64,000 nt of DNA, from positions 121,415-185,414 of the forward strand of contig CAKUVR010000003.1 of NCBI GenBank assembly GCA_934698975.1. Reading direction: 5' to 3'. A program made the position numbers and the translations under genes. The notes under the pieces are model-generated. The model saw nothing but the letters and a program-made list of their open reading frames with translations. It was not told the DNA's origin and searched no databases. This stretch comes from Cryptobacteroides sp934698975 (lineage in GTDB: Bacteria > Bacteroidota > Bacteroidia > Bacteroidales > UBA932). This document shows, one piece after another, positions 8,886 through 18,561 of this stretch (its first letter is position 1; every line of letters begins with the position of its first letter).

Positions 8886-9770
8886 ATGGATTTGCTGTTC
8901 GTACATTGGAATATGAATCCGGAGATATTCAGGATCGGATCTTTCGCCGTAAGGTGGTATGGTCTCCTGTTTGTTTCCGGCTTTGTTCTTGGTTACTGGA
9001 TGTTCGCGAAGTTCTTCAAGAGGGAGAAGGTCAACGAGGCCCTTCTTGATCCACTTCTCTACACATTGCTGATCGGAACTTTGATCGGAGCCCGTCTCGG
9101 ACATTGCATTTTCTATCAGCCTGACTATTATTTCGGCTCATGGAAGGGTTTCCTTGAGATCTTCGCCGTGTGGCACGGGGGACTTGCCAGTCATGGAGGG
9201 GCGCTGATGCTGCTTCTGTGCATGTGGTGGTTCGCTAACAAGTATGGCAAGAAGAATCACATTGATTTTCTGTGGATTCTCGATCATCTGGCGATTGCAG
9301 TTGCGTTCGCAGCAACCTTTATTAGACTTGGGAACCTCTGTAATTCTGAGATATACGGTGATGTGACCAATCTTCCTTGGGGCTTCATCTTCGAGCGCAG
9401 GGGAGAGACCGAGCCGAAGCATCCTACCCAGATCTACGAGGCTCTCAGTTATTTGATCCTTGGCTTGGGACTCCTTTGGCTCTATGTCAAGAAGCTGGAC
9501 AAGATGTACCGAGGCTCTTTCATCGGAATATTCTTCATCGTCTGCTTTGGAATGCGCTTCCTTATTGAGTTCATCAAGGAGCCTCAGGTCGATTTCGAAA
9601 GTTCTATGGCTTTGGACATGGGGCAATTGTTGAGCATCCCGTTCGTGCTGCTCGGTGTTGGACTCCTTATATATTCATATAAGAAGAAAATTCCAGCGGC
9701 CGCGGTCATTCCTGACACCAAGCCAAAGAAGGCTGAGCCTACCCATTATGCCAAGGGACTTAACGGATAG
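8886..9770 (+). CDS. lgt: prolipoprotein diacylglyceryl transferase
   Basis: 294 residues from ATG at 8886 (a TTG two codons earlier is in frame but less likely). Inner-membrane enzyme that transfers diacylglycerol from phosphatidylglycerol to the lipobox cysteine of prelipoproteins. Seen: seven or so hydrophobic helices, the HGGLASHGG segment with the conserved histidine, and the Lgt signature RLGNLCNSEIYGDVT. The window encodes many lipoproteins that would be substrates. The HAD phosphatase gene follows after 3 bp, so they are likely co-transcribed. Confidence 0.95.
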   Translation: MDLLFVHWNMNPEIFRIGSFAVRWYGLLFVSGFVLGYWMFAKFFKREKVNEALLDPLLYTLLIGTLIGARLGHCIFYQPDYYFGSWKGFLEIFAVWHGGLASHGGALMLLLCMWWFANKYGKKNHIDFLWILDHLAIAVAFAATFIRLGNLCNSEIYGDVTNLPWGFIFERRGETEPKHPTQIYEALSYLILGLGLLWLYVKKLDKMYRGSFIGIFFIVCFGMRFLIEFIKEPQVDFESSMALDMGQLLSIPFVLLGVGLLIYSYKKKIPAAAVIPDTKPKKAEPTHYAKGLNG

Positions 9771-9773
9771 TTT

Positions 9774-10550
9774 ATGGTAAAAGCGATATTCTTTGATATT
9801 GACGGGACATTGGTGAGTTTCAACACTCACAGAATGTCAGAACATTTAAAGGAGAAACTTCACGAGCTTCAGGCCAAGGGCGTGAAGCTTTTCATTTCCA
9901 GCGGCCGCGCCAGACTGGTGATGAACAATCTGGATGATTTCCCGTTCGATGGTTATGTGGAGATGAATGGGGCTAAAACCACCCTCGGTGGGGAATTGAT
10001 TGACAGTCACCCGCTTTCAAAAGAGACCTCTCTTCAGATAGCCGGAATAGCCGAGCGAGAGAATGTCTCCTGCTGGGTCTTTGCCGACACCGTGGCCGGG
10101 ATCAATCACGGCAGCCCACAGGCGAACGAGGTAGCCGACATGATCAACCTGCATCCCGATCATTTTCTTGACCTGACGCAGATAGCCAGAGATCACACTG
10201 TTTATGAATATACCATATTCTTTGACGAGGAACAGGCCGGCCGTCTGCTCTTCCCCGTATTGAAAAATGTTGCCTACACCAGATGGCACCCCTACTTTCT
10301 GGACATCGTGCCGGAAGGCCTTTCCAAATCCTATGGCGCATCAAAGATTTTGGAGCGCATCGGAGTGAAGAGAGAGGAATGCATGGCGTTCGGTGATGGT
10401 GGCAATGATATTCCGATTATTGAATATGCAGGAGTAGGCGTTGCGATGGGCAATGCCACCGATGACGTTAAGGCCGTCGCTGACTATGTGACTGACACGG
10501 TTGACGAGGACGGGGTTGTCACGGCACTCGAGCGTTTCGGCGTGCTCTAG
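9774..10550 (+). CDS. Cof-type HAD-superfamily hydrolase
   Basis: 258 residues. The HAD motif I is IFFDIDGTLV (residues 5-14) with catalytic aspartates, motif II is the SSGR stretch, and motif IV is GDGGNDIPII. A large type-IIB cap lies between, as in the Cof/YbiV/SupH group, which dephosphorylate sugar phosphates, FMN or pyridoxal phosphate. Substrate not predictable. It starts 3 bp after lgt and ends at a terminator hairpin. Confidence 0.85.
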   Translation: MVKAIFFDIDGTLVSFNTHRMSEHLKEKLHELQAKGVKLFISSGRARLVMNNLDDFPFDGYVEMNGAKTTLGGELIDSHPLSKETSLQIAGIAERENVSCWVFADTVAGINHGSPQANEVADMINLHPDHFLDLTQIARDHTVYEYTIFFDEEQAGRLLFPVLKNVAYTRWHPYFLDIVPEGLSKSYGASKILERIGVKREECMAFGDGGNDIPIIEYAGVGVAMGNATDDVKAVADYVTDTVDEDGVVTALERFGVL

Positions 10551-10551
10551 G

Positions 10552-10577
10552 AAACTTGAAAAATTTTCAAGTTTTTC
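10552..10577 (+). terminator. rho-independent terminator after the lgt-HAD operon
   Basis: AAACTTGAAA pairs with TTTCAAGTTT across a short A/T loop and is followed by TTC; the stem begins 2 nt after the stop codon. Confidence 0.7.
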
Positions 10578-10721
10578 GGTACATCGTTTTAACTATTTGT
10601 CAATTCGTGAGATAGACGTTTCGCTGCGGACTTTGTGGCGGAATTTCTTTGTCTTGTTGTTTGGGAAAATGATTGATTTGCATAACATTTGCAGACTATT
10701 TTACCCGTTTTTATAGTGATT

Positions 10722-11351
10722 ATGGCTGAATTGACAAAAGAAACGATCATGCTGACAGCAAACGGACTCTTCTCCAAAGACGGGGTCCGCGAGGTGTCCA
10801 TTGATGACATTTGCCGCAAACTATGCATCTCAAAGAAGACATTTTACCAGTATTATGCCCAGAAAGAGGATCTTGTGGCCGATGTCGTGACCTATAATGT
10901 CGAGAGGAAAAGGGCCGAGTTCGAGAAACTTGTCGAAGGCAAGAATGTGGTTCAGATCCTGAAGGCCATGTTCTCTCTTGTGAACAAGAAGAAGACCATA
11001 GACAAGGACAAGAGGATGGCCAAGGACATAATGAAGTATTATCCGGAGACATTCACGAAGCATGCTGATGACCGTAACAAGGCGATGCATCGTTTTTTTG
11101 TGGACCGTTTCAAAGAAGGTTGCGAACAAGGGCTTGTGCGTTCGGACATGGATGTCGATGGCGTGCAGCTTCTGATCAGCATAATGCACGATGGAATGGC
11201 CGACTACCTTGAGGGTGGCTATCACTTTGAGGGTGCCAAGGTCTCATTCAAGTCCCTTGCCGCCGCTTTCGAGGATATCGTGACAAGGGTTCTTCTTACC
11301 CAGAAGGGTCTCGAGGAGTACAAATTGATTGATAATAGTAAAAACAGTTAG
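10722..11351 (+). CDS. TetR/AcrR-family regulator of the efflux operon
   Basis: 209 residues from ATG at 10722 (MAELTKETIMLTANGLF); the in-frame ATG at 10689 would add an atypical hydrophobic lead. The N-terminal TetR helix-turn-helix is clear: VSIDDICRKLCISKKTFYQYY at about residues 25-45. The C-terminal ligand-binding part is helical. It is the first gene ahead of the TolC, adaptor and RND pump genes; the next gene begins 7 bp after its stop. By analogy with AcrR it probably represses this operon until a toxic ligand binds. Confidence 0.85.
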   Translation: MAELTKETIMLTANGLFSKDGVREVSIDDICRKLCISKKTFYQYYAQKEDLVADVVTYNVERKRAEFEKLVEGKNVVQILKAMFSLVNKKKTIDKDKRMAKDIMKYYPETFTKHADDRNKAMHRFFVDRFKEGCEQGLVRSDMDVDGVQLLISIMHDGMADYLEGGYHFEGAKVSFKSLAAAFEDIVTRVLLTQKGLEEYKLIDNSKNS

Positions 11352-11358
11352 TATAAGT

Positions 11359-12891
11359 ATGAAAAACAGATTCAAGTATTTTATTCTGACCGCCGCGGCT
11401 CTGCCTCTGGCCCTGTCCGCGCAGGCTCAGTACCGGAACGACACGATTCCGAAGGAGTCTCCTAAGGACACCTCGCTGGTGACGCTGACCCTGAATGATG
11501 CCCTTCAGATCGCTCTGAGCGAGAATGTTGCGGTCAAGGTCGCGGATAAGGAAATCCAACGCACTGAATATGCCAAGAAGGGCACCTACGCCTCCCTGTT
11601 CCCGCAGATCAACGCCTCGGGAGCTTATCAGAGAACAATCAAGAAGCAGATGATGTACATGGACACAGACAGCGGCTCCGATGAGGAAGGTGGAGGAATG
11701 GGAATGCTCAGTTCCCTTGCCCCGTATTTTCTCAGGATCAATGAGTTGTCCGAGAAAGCCGGACTGGGGCCTGTCCAGATGGATTCGGGGAGCGGCAGCT
11801 CCAATAGCGGTGGTTTCGCCGTAGGACGTTGGAACACTTATAATTACGGTGTATCCGCTTCGATGCCGATTGTCAACGCACAGCTTTGGGAAAGCCTTAA
11901 GATCTCCGGACAGAGTGTTGATCTGGCCGTGGAGAAAGCCAGGTCTTCAAGGCTTGACATGGTGACACAGGTCAAGCAGGCCTACTACGCTGTCCTGCTT
12001 GCCAAGGAGGCTTTCAATGTCTATAAGGATGTCTATGAGAACGCTGTTGATAATTTCGCCCAGACGGAAAAGCGTTACAACGCCCAGAAAGCCTCTGAAC
12101 TTGAATATACAAGGGCTAAATCAACCGTCGCGGCGGCGATTCCGAACGTTTATAATGCGGAAAGTTCAGTGATCCTGGCCCTTTGGCAGTTAAAGGCTGT
12201 GATGGGAATTGAACTAGAAAGGAACATCGATGTGTCCGGTTCCCTTGACGAATTTTCTAAGGAGATGTTCCGTGACATCAATGAAAATCGCGATCCTTCT
12301 TTGGAATATAACACCACGATGCGTCAGCTGGAGATTCAGGCCGAGCAGTTGGCCACGACCGTGCGCATGCAGAAGGCCGCCTATCTGCCGACCCTCGCCG
12401 CAAGTTTCTCCTACAGCATGATCGCGATGACCAACGACTTCAAGTTCAGCGAGTACCAATGGTCTCCATATTCTTATGTAGGAGTGAGCCTTTCAATCCC
12501 TATTTTCTCCGGTGGCAAGCGCTACAACGATGTTCGCCAGACAAAGGTGCAGGCCGCTCAGCTTGACCTCCAGAGGGTTGAGACCGAAAGGCAGTTGAGG
12601 ATAGCCATTCGTCAGTACCTCAACACCATGGAGACTAACATGAAGAGTTACAATTCCGCCGCGGAGGCTGTGGCCCTCGCGCAGAAAGCCTACGACATCG
12701 CCGCCAAGTCTTACAAGGTCGGCAAGAGCACGATCACGGAACTGAACGATGCGCAGCTTACCCTGACGCAGGCCAGTCTGGCTCAGTCACAGGCAGTTTA
12801 TAATTTTGTCGTGGCTAAGTCCAATCTTGAAAAGACCCTCGGCTACGATTTCATCGATGAAAAGGGAGACGTCGATCTCGAAAACATGTAA
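11359..12891 (+). CDS. TolC-family outer-membrane efflux protein
   Basis: 510 residues from ATG at 11359, giving a clean signal peptide (MKNRFKYFILTAAALPLALS then AQAQ). The mature protein has two TolC-type repeats of long amphipathic helices; the AVNNF/AEKRYNAQKASELEY and AYDIAAKSYKVGKSTITEL segments are typical of the OEP family. A Gly/Ser-rich insert (GSDEEGGGMG, SGSGSSNSGG) lies between about residues 100 and 150. It forms the outer-membrane channel for the tripartite pump encoded by the next two genes. Confidence 0.9.
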   Translation: MKNRFKYFILTAAALPLALSAQAQYRNDTIPKESPKDTSLVTLTLNDALQIALSENVAVKVADKEIQRTEYAKKGTYASLFPQINASGAYQRTIKKQMMYMDTDSGSDEEGGGMGMLSSLAPYFLRINELSEKAGLGPVQMDSGSGSSNSGGFAVGRWNTYNYGVSASMPIVNAQLWESLKISGQSVDLAVEKARSSRLDMVTQVKQAYYAVLLAKEAFNVYKDVYENAVDNFAQTEKRYNAQKASELEYTRAKSTVAAAIPNVYNAESSVILALWQLKAVMGIELERNIDVSGSLDEFSKEMFRDINENRDPSLEYNTTMRQLEIQAEQLATTVRMQKAAYLPTLAASFSYSMIAMTNDFKFSEYQWSPYSYVGVSLSIPIFSGGKRYNDVRQTKVQAAQLDLQRVETERQLRIAIRQYLNTMETNMKSYNSAAEAVALAQKAYDIAAKSYKVGKSTITELNDAQLTLTQASLAQSQAVYNFVVAKSNLEKTLGYDFIDEKGDVDLENM

Positions 12892-12910
12892 AAAATAAAA
12901 CATTAAGAAT

Positions 12911-13948
12911 ATGAACAAGATTATCAGAACAATGGCTTTCGTCTCAGCCACCGCGCTTCTCGCCTCGTGCGGAAACGGCAAGAAAGCCGACAATGCATCT
13001 GCTGTCCAGAATGTTGAGGAAAGGGCGACGTTGATTTCCACAGCCACCGCTGTGAGACAGGAAGTCCCTCAGACGGAAACATATTCATCATCCGTACAGG
13101 CTTTCGCCATCAACAACATCGCGCCTCAGACCGGTGGCAGGATCAAGACGATCAAAGTTGATGTCGGCAGTTTTGTGGAGAAGAATCAGCTGCTTGCCGA
13201 GATGGACGCCGCCCAGCTGGATCAGGCAAGACTCAAGCTTGTGAACGACTCGACCGAACTCAGTCGTTTGAGAAGCCTTTACGAGGAAGGTGGAGTGTCA
13301 AAGTCTGATTTTGACGCCGCCGAGATGGGCTACAAGGTAAGCCGCAGGTCTTACAACAACCTGCTTGAGAACACATGGCTTCGTTCTCCTATAAGCGGAG
13401 TCATCACCGCGAGGAACTACGATCAGGGCGACCTCTATTCCGGACAGCCTATCTTTGTGGTCCAGCAGATCACTCCAGTTAAGCTTTTGGTCGGAATCTC
13501 AGAATCAGACTACACGAAGGTCAAGAAAGGAGATCAGGTGGAGATCACAGCTGACGCCATTCCTGGCAGAACATTCACCGGCAAGGTCAACAAGGTCTAT
13601 CCTACTATTGATCCTACCAGCCACACATTCACGACAGAGGTCCTTGTTGGCAACGCTGACAGAACCCTGCGCCCAGGAATGTTCGCGAGAGTCAAGGTGG
13701 AGTTTGGGGTGAACAACAGCATCATTGTTCCTGACGAGGCGGTTGTGAAGATGCAAGGCTCAGGTCAAAGAAGCGTCTATGTCGTTAATTCCGACAACAC
13801 TGTCAACAGCGTCATCGTAAAGATCGGTCGTCATTTCGACAGATATTATGAGATTCTCGAAGGTCTGAACGAGGGCGACATCGTCGCCACCAAGGGAAGC
13901 TCCAGCCTTAAGGATGGAGCCAAAGTCGAGATCTCCAAGAACAACTAA
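12911..13948 (+). CDS. RND efflux periplasmic adaptor (MFP) lipoprotein
   Basis: 345 residues with a lipoprotein signal: MNKIIRTMAFVSATALLASC, the Cys at position 20. The HlyD/MFP fold is visible: barrel-sandwich half AINNIAPQTGGRIKTIKVDVGSFV, a helical hairpin, the second half WLRSPISGVITARNYDQGD, then the beta-barrel with VEITADAIPGRTFTGKV. It bridges the inner-membrane RND protein and the TolC channel. It lies 19 bp after the channel gene and 12 bp before the pump gene. Confidence 0.92.
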   Translation: MNKIIRTMAFVSATALLASCGNGKKADNASAVQNVEERATLISTATAVRQEVPQTETYSSSVQAFAINNIAPQTGGRIKTIKVDVGSFVEKNQLLAEMDAAQLDQARLKLVNDSTELSRLRSLYEEGGVSKSDFDAAEMGYKVSRRSYNNLLENTWLRSPISGVITARNYDQGDLYSGQPIFVVQQITPVKLLVGISESDYTKVKKGDQVEITADAIPGRTFTGKVNKVYPTIDPTSHTFTTEVLVGNADRTLRPGMFARVKVEFGVNNSIIVPDEAVVKMQGSGQRSVYVVNSDNTVNSVIVKIGRHFDRYYEILEGLNEGDIVATKGSSSLKDGAKVEISKNN

Positions 13949-13960
13949 AGGCATTAAACT

Positions 13961-16900
13961 ATGAGTATATACAGATCCGCGGTGAAGAAGCCCGTTACGA
14001 CAGCGTTGATATTCGTTGCTTTCGCTGTCTTCGGAATCTTCTCACTGATGAACACATCTTTGGCGAACTTCCCGGATTTCGACGCGAATGTCGTTCTGGT
14101 GATGTCGTCATATCCGGGAGCGAGCGCTTCCGACATCGAGAACAACCTCACAAAAGTGCTTGAAAACACCTTGAACGGTGTGGAAGACCTTAAGGACATC
14201 ACTTCCAGATCGAAGGAGAATGTCTCAATCGTTGTCTTGGAGTTTGAGTATGGCACCGACATCGACGAGGCCTGCAACAACATCCGAGACAAACTGGACC
14301 TTGTCAACTCATCCCTGCCTGACGGAGCCTCCGTTCCAGTGCTCTTCAAGTTCGGTATGGATGACATGCCTGTCCTGATTCTTTCGGCTAAGGCGGACAA
14401 GAGTCTGATGGGCCTTGACAAGATTCTGGACGACAAACTTGTCACCCCTCTGGGACGTGTGAAGGGCGTTGGTACCGTCAGTGTTTCGGGTGCCCCGGAA
14501 AGGGAAATCCATGTCTATTGCGATCCTAACAAGCTGGAAGCCTATGGTTTGAGCGTTTCGGGAATATCCCAGATCATCGCCGCGGAGAACCGTAACGTTC
14601 CTTCCGGAAGCATCGACATCGGTGCCGAATCCTTCACCCTTCGTGTTGAGAAGGAGTTCAAGGATCCTTCAGAGTTGCTTGACATCGTTGTCAGCACGAG
14701 AAATGGCCAGACGGTTTATCTGAGGGATGTCGCCACAGTCATCGATGGCCTGGAGGAAAAATCTCAGGAGTCTTTCACCAACGGTGAGAGGGCAGCGATG
14801 ATCGCTATCCAGAAACAGTCCGGAGCCAACACCGTCAACGTAATCAAGAGTGTCAAAGAAAAACTCAAGACGATCGAGCCTACTCTTCCATCCGATGTGA
14901 AGATCACCACTGTGGTTGACAGCTCCACAAACATTCTGAACACCCTTAACTCCTTGAAGGAGACGATCATCATCACCCTTCTGGTGGTCATGCTCGTGGT
15001 CTACATATTCCTTGGACGTTGGAGAGCGACTTTCATCATCGTGCTTTCCATCCCTATCGCCTTGCTTGGATCCTTGATCTACCTTTACGCCACAGGCAAC
15101 ACGTTGAACATCATCTCAATGTCAGCCTTGTCCATTGCGATCGGTATGGTGGTGGACGATGCCATTGTGGTGCTGGAGAACGTTTCGACACACTTGGAAC
15201 GAGGTGAGAAGCCGACAGAGGCCGCTGTTCACGGAACCTCCGAGGTGGGTATTTCAGTTATCGCCTCGACCCTTACGATGCTCTGCGTGTTCCTGCCTTT
15301 GACCATGGTCTCCGGAATGGCCGGAATCATGTTCAAGCAGCTTGGCTGGATTGTCAGCATCATCATGATCATCTCCACGACAGCAGCGCTTACCCTTGTG
15401 CCGATGCTCTGCTCAAGGATGCTGAGCAACAAGCCTAAGAACGGCAAACTGCACAGGGCCATCTTTGACAATGTCGAGAAGTTTCTGGACAAGATTTCCA
15501 ACGGTTACGCGAAGATCATCTGTTGGTGCATGAACCATAGAAAGACCGTGATATTCAGTGGTCTTGCCATCTTCGTTGTCGTCCTTGTCCTGCTTGGCCC
15601 TGGTGTCAAGACCGAATATTTTCCACACTCCGATGAAGGGCGTCTTACCGTCTCTATTGAACTTCCTGTAGGAACTGAGCAGACGGTGACCGGCGAGTTC
15701 GCCAAGAATTTCGCCGCGAGGATCAAGTCTGAGATTCCTGAGATCCAGGTGCTTCAGTACCGCTTCGGTCAGGCGAGCACCGACAATGTCTGGGGAAGCA
15801 TGCAGTCAAACGGCTCCTACATTATTTCTATGAACATCAACCTTGGCTCGATGGAAGACCGTGAGCGCTCTTCTTCCGAGATCGCGGACATCATCCGTAA
15901 GGACCTCAGGGAATATCCAGAAGTCAAGAAAGGAACAGTCTCCGAGGGTATGGGTGGAGTCGGTGGAGCGGCATCCATCACTCTTGAGATCTATGGCTAC
16001 GACTTTGATGAGACAGACCGTGTCGCCAAGGAGATTCAGGGCAAGATGCTGGACAACGAGAACTTTACCCAGGTTGTGCTTAGCCGTGATGACTACACTC
16101 CTGAGTATCAGGTGGATTTCGACAGGACTAAGTTGGCTCTCAACGGTTTGAACTCCACAACCGCCGCCGCAGCGTTCAGCGCCGCGATGAATGGTTCCGT
16201 AGGCTCTTACTACCGTGAGGAAGGTGACGAGTATAACATCCGTGTCATCTACGACAAGAAGTTCCGTACAAGCACACAGGACATCGAGAACATCATTGTC
16301 TACACTCCGACCGGCAAGGCTGTCCGCATCAAGGATCTCGGTACGGTGGTCGAGGCCAAGGTTCCGCCTACAATCGAGAGGAAGAACCGTGAGAGGTACA
16401 TCACCGTGACCGGCATCGTGGCCACGGGACACGCTCTCAGTGAGGCAGTGGCCGCCACCAATGCGATCATAAAGACAACTGAAATCCCGAACAACATCAC
16501 CACCGACATTTCAGGTGACTTCGAGGATCAGCAGTCGATGTTCCTGAACTTGGTAGTGTTGATGGTTCTGATCATCATCCTTGTCTACATGGTGATGGCC
16601 TCCCAGTTCGAATCGTTTATGAGTCCGTTCGTGATCATGTTCTCCGTTCCGTTCGCCTTCACCGGTGTGATCCTCGGTCTTTGGGCGACGAACACAGCGC
16701 TCGGTGTGATGGCGATGATCGGTATCATCATCTTGCTTGGTATCGTTGTGAAGAATGGTATTGTGCTGATTGACTACACGATCTTGATGCGTGAGAGGGG
16801 CATGAGCGTCATTGACGCCTCCATCACGGCTGCGAGAAGCCGTCTGCGCCCTATCCTCATGACGACTCTCACCACCGTGCTCGGTATGGTGCCTATGGCT

Positions 16901-17071
16901 GTGGGGCGTGGCGAAGGTTCGGAACTCTGGCGTTCGCTCGGTATGACTGTCTGCTGGGGATTGACGATCTCCACGCTTGTCACCCTCGTGCTGATCCCAA
17001 CGATCTATTGCTCTCTCGCCACCGCGCAGGAGAGACGCAAGGCCAAGAAATTGGCGCAGGCTAAAGGTTGA
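13961..17071 (+). CDS. RND-family efflux transporter, inner-membrane pump
   Basis: 1036 residues, standard for AcrB/MexB-type (HAE1) pumps. Twelve transmembrane helices are arranged 1 + 5 + 1 + 5 around two large periplasmic loops. Signatures include AVFGIFSLMNTSLANFPDFD near the N-terminus, the proton-relay helix 4 segment SIAIGMVVDDAIVVLENV with two Asp, and the second-half helix LLGIVVKNGIVLIDY. It exports hydrophobic drugs, bile salts or other toxic compounds by proton antiport, with the two preceding gene products. Substrate range not predictable. Confidence 0.95.
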   Translation: MSIYRSAVKKPVTTALIFVAFAVFGIFSLMNTSLANFPDFDANVVLVMSSYPGASASDIENNLTKVLENTLNGVEDLKDITSRSKENVSIVVLEFEYGTDIDEACNNIRDKLDLVNSSLPDGASVPVLFKFGMDDMPVLILSAKADKSLMGLDKILDDKLVTPLGRVKGVGTVSVSGAPEREIHVYCDPNKLEAYGLSVSGISQIIAAENRNVPSGSIDIGAESFTLRVEKEFKDPSELLDIVVSTRNGQTVYLRDVATVIDGLEEKSQESFTNGERAAMIAIQKQSGANTVNVIKSVKEKLKTIEPTLPSDVKITTVVDSSTNILNTLNSLKETIIITLLVVMLVVYIFLGRWRATFIIVLSIPIALLGSLIYLYATGNTLNIISMSALSIAIGMVVDDAIVVLENVSTHLERGEKPTEAAVHGTSEVGISVIASTLTMLCVFLPLTMVSGMAGIMFKQLGWIVSIIMIISTTAALTLVPMLCSRMLSNKPKNGKLHRAIFDNVEKFLDKISNGYAKIICWCMNHRKTVIFSGLAIFVVVLVLLGPGVKTEYFPHSDEGRLTVSIELPVGTEQTVTGEFAKNFAARIKSEIPEIQVLQYRFGQASTDNVWGSMQSNGSYIISMNINLGSMEDRERSSSEIADIIRKDLREYPEVKKGTVSEGMGGVGGAASITLEIYGYDFDETDRVAKEIQGKMLDNENFTQVVLSRDDYTPEYQVDFDRTKLALNGLNSTTAAAAFSAAMNGSVGSYYREEGDEYNIRVIYDKKFRTSTQDIENIIVYTPTGKAVRIKDLGTVVEAKVPPTIERKNRERYITVTGIVATGHALSEAVAATNAIIKTTEIPNNITTDISGDFEDQQSMFLNLVVLMVLIIILVYMVMASQFESFMSPFVIMFSVPFAFTGVILGLWATNTALGVMAMIGIIILLGIVVKNGIVLIDYTILMRERGMSVIDASITAARSRLRPILMTTLTTVLGMVPMAVGRGEGSELWRSLGMTVCWGLTISTLVTLVLIPTIYCSLATAQERRKAKKLAQAKG

Positions 17072-17149
17072 GGTGTCCATTGAATGACGTTATGTGATCT
17101 TTGAAATCAAGTATTTTCATGGTTGCTATATTCACCAAATATTTTGAAT

Positions 17150-17443
17150 ATGAAAGCTATATTTATCTCATATAATCAAGCCTACGGCAACGAGATTGTC
17201 GAACTGCTTGAGAACCATGGCCAGAGAGGCTTCACCCAATGGCTGGACATTCAGGGCAGGGGAGGAGTCGATGGCACTCCCCACTACGGTGATCATGCCT
17301 GGCCTGAGCAGAACTATGCGATTCTGACGATTGTCCCTGACGAGAAGGTAGGTCAGATTCTGGACGCTCTACGTCAGAAGGACAAGACCTACAAGGATCT
17401 CGGTCTCCGTGCCTTCGTCTGGAACATTGAGCAGGCGTTGTAG
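17150..17443 (+). CDS. PG0541-family transporter-associated protein
   Basis: 97 residues from ATG at 17150 (MKAIFISYNQAYGNEIVELL); an in-frame start nine codons earlier is possible but weaker. Small alpha/beta protein of ferredoxin-like or PII-like appearance, with GQRGFTQWLDIQGRGG and HAWPEQNYAILTIVP. In Bacteroidota this small protein is typically found directly behind RND pump genes, as here (79 bp after the pump stop). I recall the name PG0541 family; its function is not established, and a regulatory role on the pump is only inferred. Confidence 0.7.
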   Translation: MKAIFISYNQAYGNEIVELLENHGQRGFTQWLDIQGRGGVDGTPHYGDHAWPEQNYAILTIVPDEKVGQILDALRQKDKTYKDLGLRAFVWNIEQAL

Positions 17444-17472
17444 CATTGTCGCTTCGGCAGTCACTATGAATT

Positions 17473-17503
17473 TTTGCTGAAGTCAGCGAATTTGTTATCT
17501 TTG
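17473..17503 (+). promoter_or_regulatory. complete -33/-7 promoter for trxA
   Basis: TTTG (17473-17476), a 19-nt spacer, then TATCTTTG (17496-17503): the textbook Bacteroidota housekeeping promoter arrangement. The trxA ATG follows 53 nt later. Confidence 0.75.
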
Positions 17504-17556
17504 TGTCTGGAACGGTAATTGCGGTTAACGTCCCGGACTTTTAAATTTTATTGATT

Positions 17557-17871
17557 ATGGAAAAGACAGCAACCAACGAGAATCTCGCGGAGATACTTTC
17601 CGACAGCAAGCCTGTTCTGGTAGACTTCTGGGCCACTTGGTGCGGCCCGTGCCGTGTGCTTGCTCCGACGGTCGAGGCCGTGGCTTCTGAATATGACGGC
17701 AAGGCGACCGTGGTGAAATGCAATGTGGATGACTGCGAGGACATAGCCATGCAGTATGGAATCAGGAACATCCCAACCATTCTCTTCTTCAAGGGTGGTG
17801 AGGTTGTTGACAAACTTGTGGGCAATGTGCCTAAGGCTGACATCGCGGCCAAACTTGACGCTTTACTCTAA
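17557..17871 (+). CDS. trxA: thioredoxin
   Basis: 104 residues from ATG at 17557 (TTG two codons earlier rejected). The active site is FWATWCGPCRVLAPTVE with the CGPC redox pair at about residues 30-33, and the cis-proline follows in IRNIPTILFF. Cytosolic disulfide reductase. It has its own promoter; the beta-barrel gene follows after 16 bp. Confidence 0.95.
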   Translation: MEKTATNENLAEILSDSKPVLVDFWATWCGPCRVLAPTVEAVASEYDGKATVVKCNVDDCEDIAMQYGIRNIPTILFFKGGEVVDKLVGNVPKADIAAKLDALL

Positions 17872-17887
17872 TTAAACATCTAGTGAA

Positions 17888-18550
17888 ATGAAAAAGACAT
17901 TGATCGCGGCCGCCGTTGTGGCTGCATTGGGTTTTTATACGGAAGCATCTGCCCAGCGGTACACTTCCGCTCGTGTCGGAGTGACGGGAGGCTTCACGTC
18001 ATCATCGACCTCAATCAAGAATGTTGACAACAAATCTGTATCACTATATCATGTAGGACTCACAGCCGAGATTCCTCTGGTGGGCGGATTCGCTATCCAG
18101 CCGTCAGTGCTCTATCAGGTGAAAGGCCTGTCTGCTGACAAGTGGGGAAGCTCGGAGATTTCGGAGACATTGGGTGCGTTCGAGACAAAAGTCGGTTACC
18201 TTGAAGTTCCTGTGCAGATTCAGTGGGGACCGGATCTTCTGGCTTTCCGCCCTTACGTTTTCGCCGAGCCGTTTGTAGGCTACCGTCTTGGCCAGAACAC
18301 TACAGGCGAACTTGCCGACAAGCTCAAGGACAGTCTCAAAAAGATTGAGTACGGCCTTGGTGTCGGAGCCGGAATAGATGTCTGGAGACTTCAACTTTCA
18401 GTTAAGTATTTCTGGAATTTCGGAGATGTTTACGACAAAGACGGCAAAGTGGACGCAATCGGTGAGGCTGTGAGTGACAAAGTCAAGGACGCTGTCAACA
18501 ACGGCAACAACTTCAACGGAATCATGGCGTCTGTCGCATTCTTCTTTTAA
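17888..18550 (+). CDS. outer-membrane beta-barrel protein (PorT/OMP_b-brl type)
   Basis: 220 residues with a signal peptide (MKKTLIAAAVVAALGFYTEASA). The mature part alternates hydrophobic and polar residues in short strands (ARVGVTGGFTSSS, VSLYHVGLTAEIPLVGGFAIQPSVLYQ, LEVPVQIQW) and ends with a terminal aromatic (VAFFF), as expected for an outer-membrane barrel of the PF13568 type. No enzymatic residues seen; probably a small porin-like or structural barrel. Confidence 0.75.
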   Translation: MKKTLIAAAVVAALGFYTEASAQRYTSARVGVTGGFTSSSTSIKNVDNKSVSLYHVGLTAEIPLVGGFAIQPSVLYQVKGLSADKWGSSEISETLGAFETKVGYLEVPVQIQWGPDLLAFRPYVFAEPFVGYRLGQNTTGELADKLKDSLKKIEYGLGVGAGIDVWRLQLSVKYFWNFGDVYDKDGKVDAIGEAVSDKVKDAVNNGNNFNGIMASVAFFF

Positions 18551-18561
18551 TGGTTTGACGG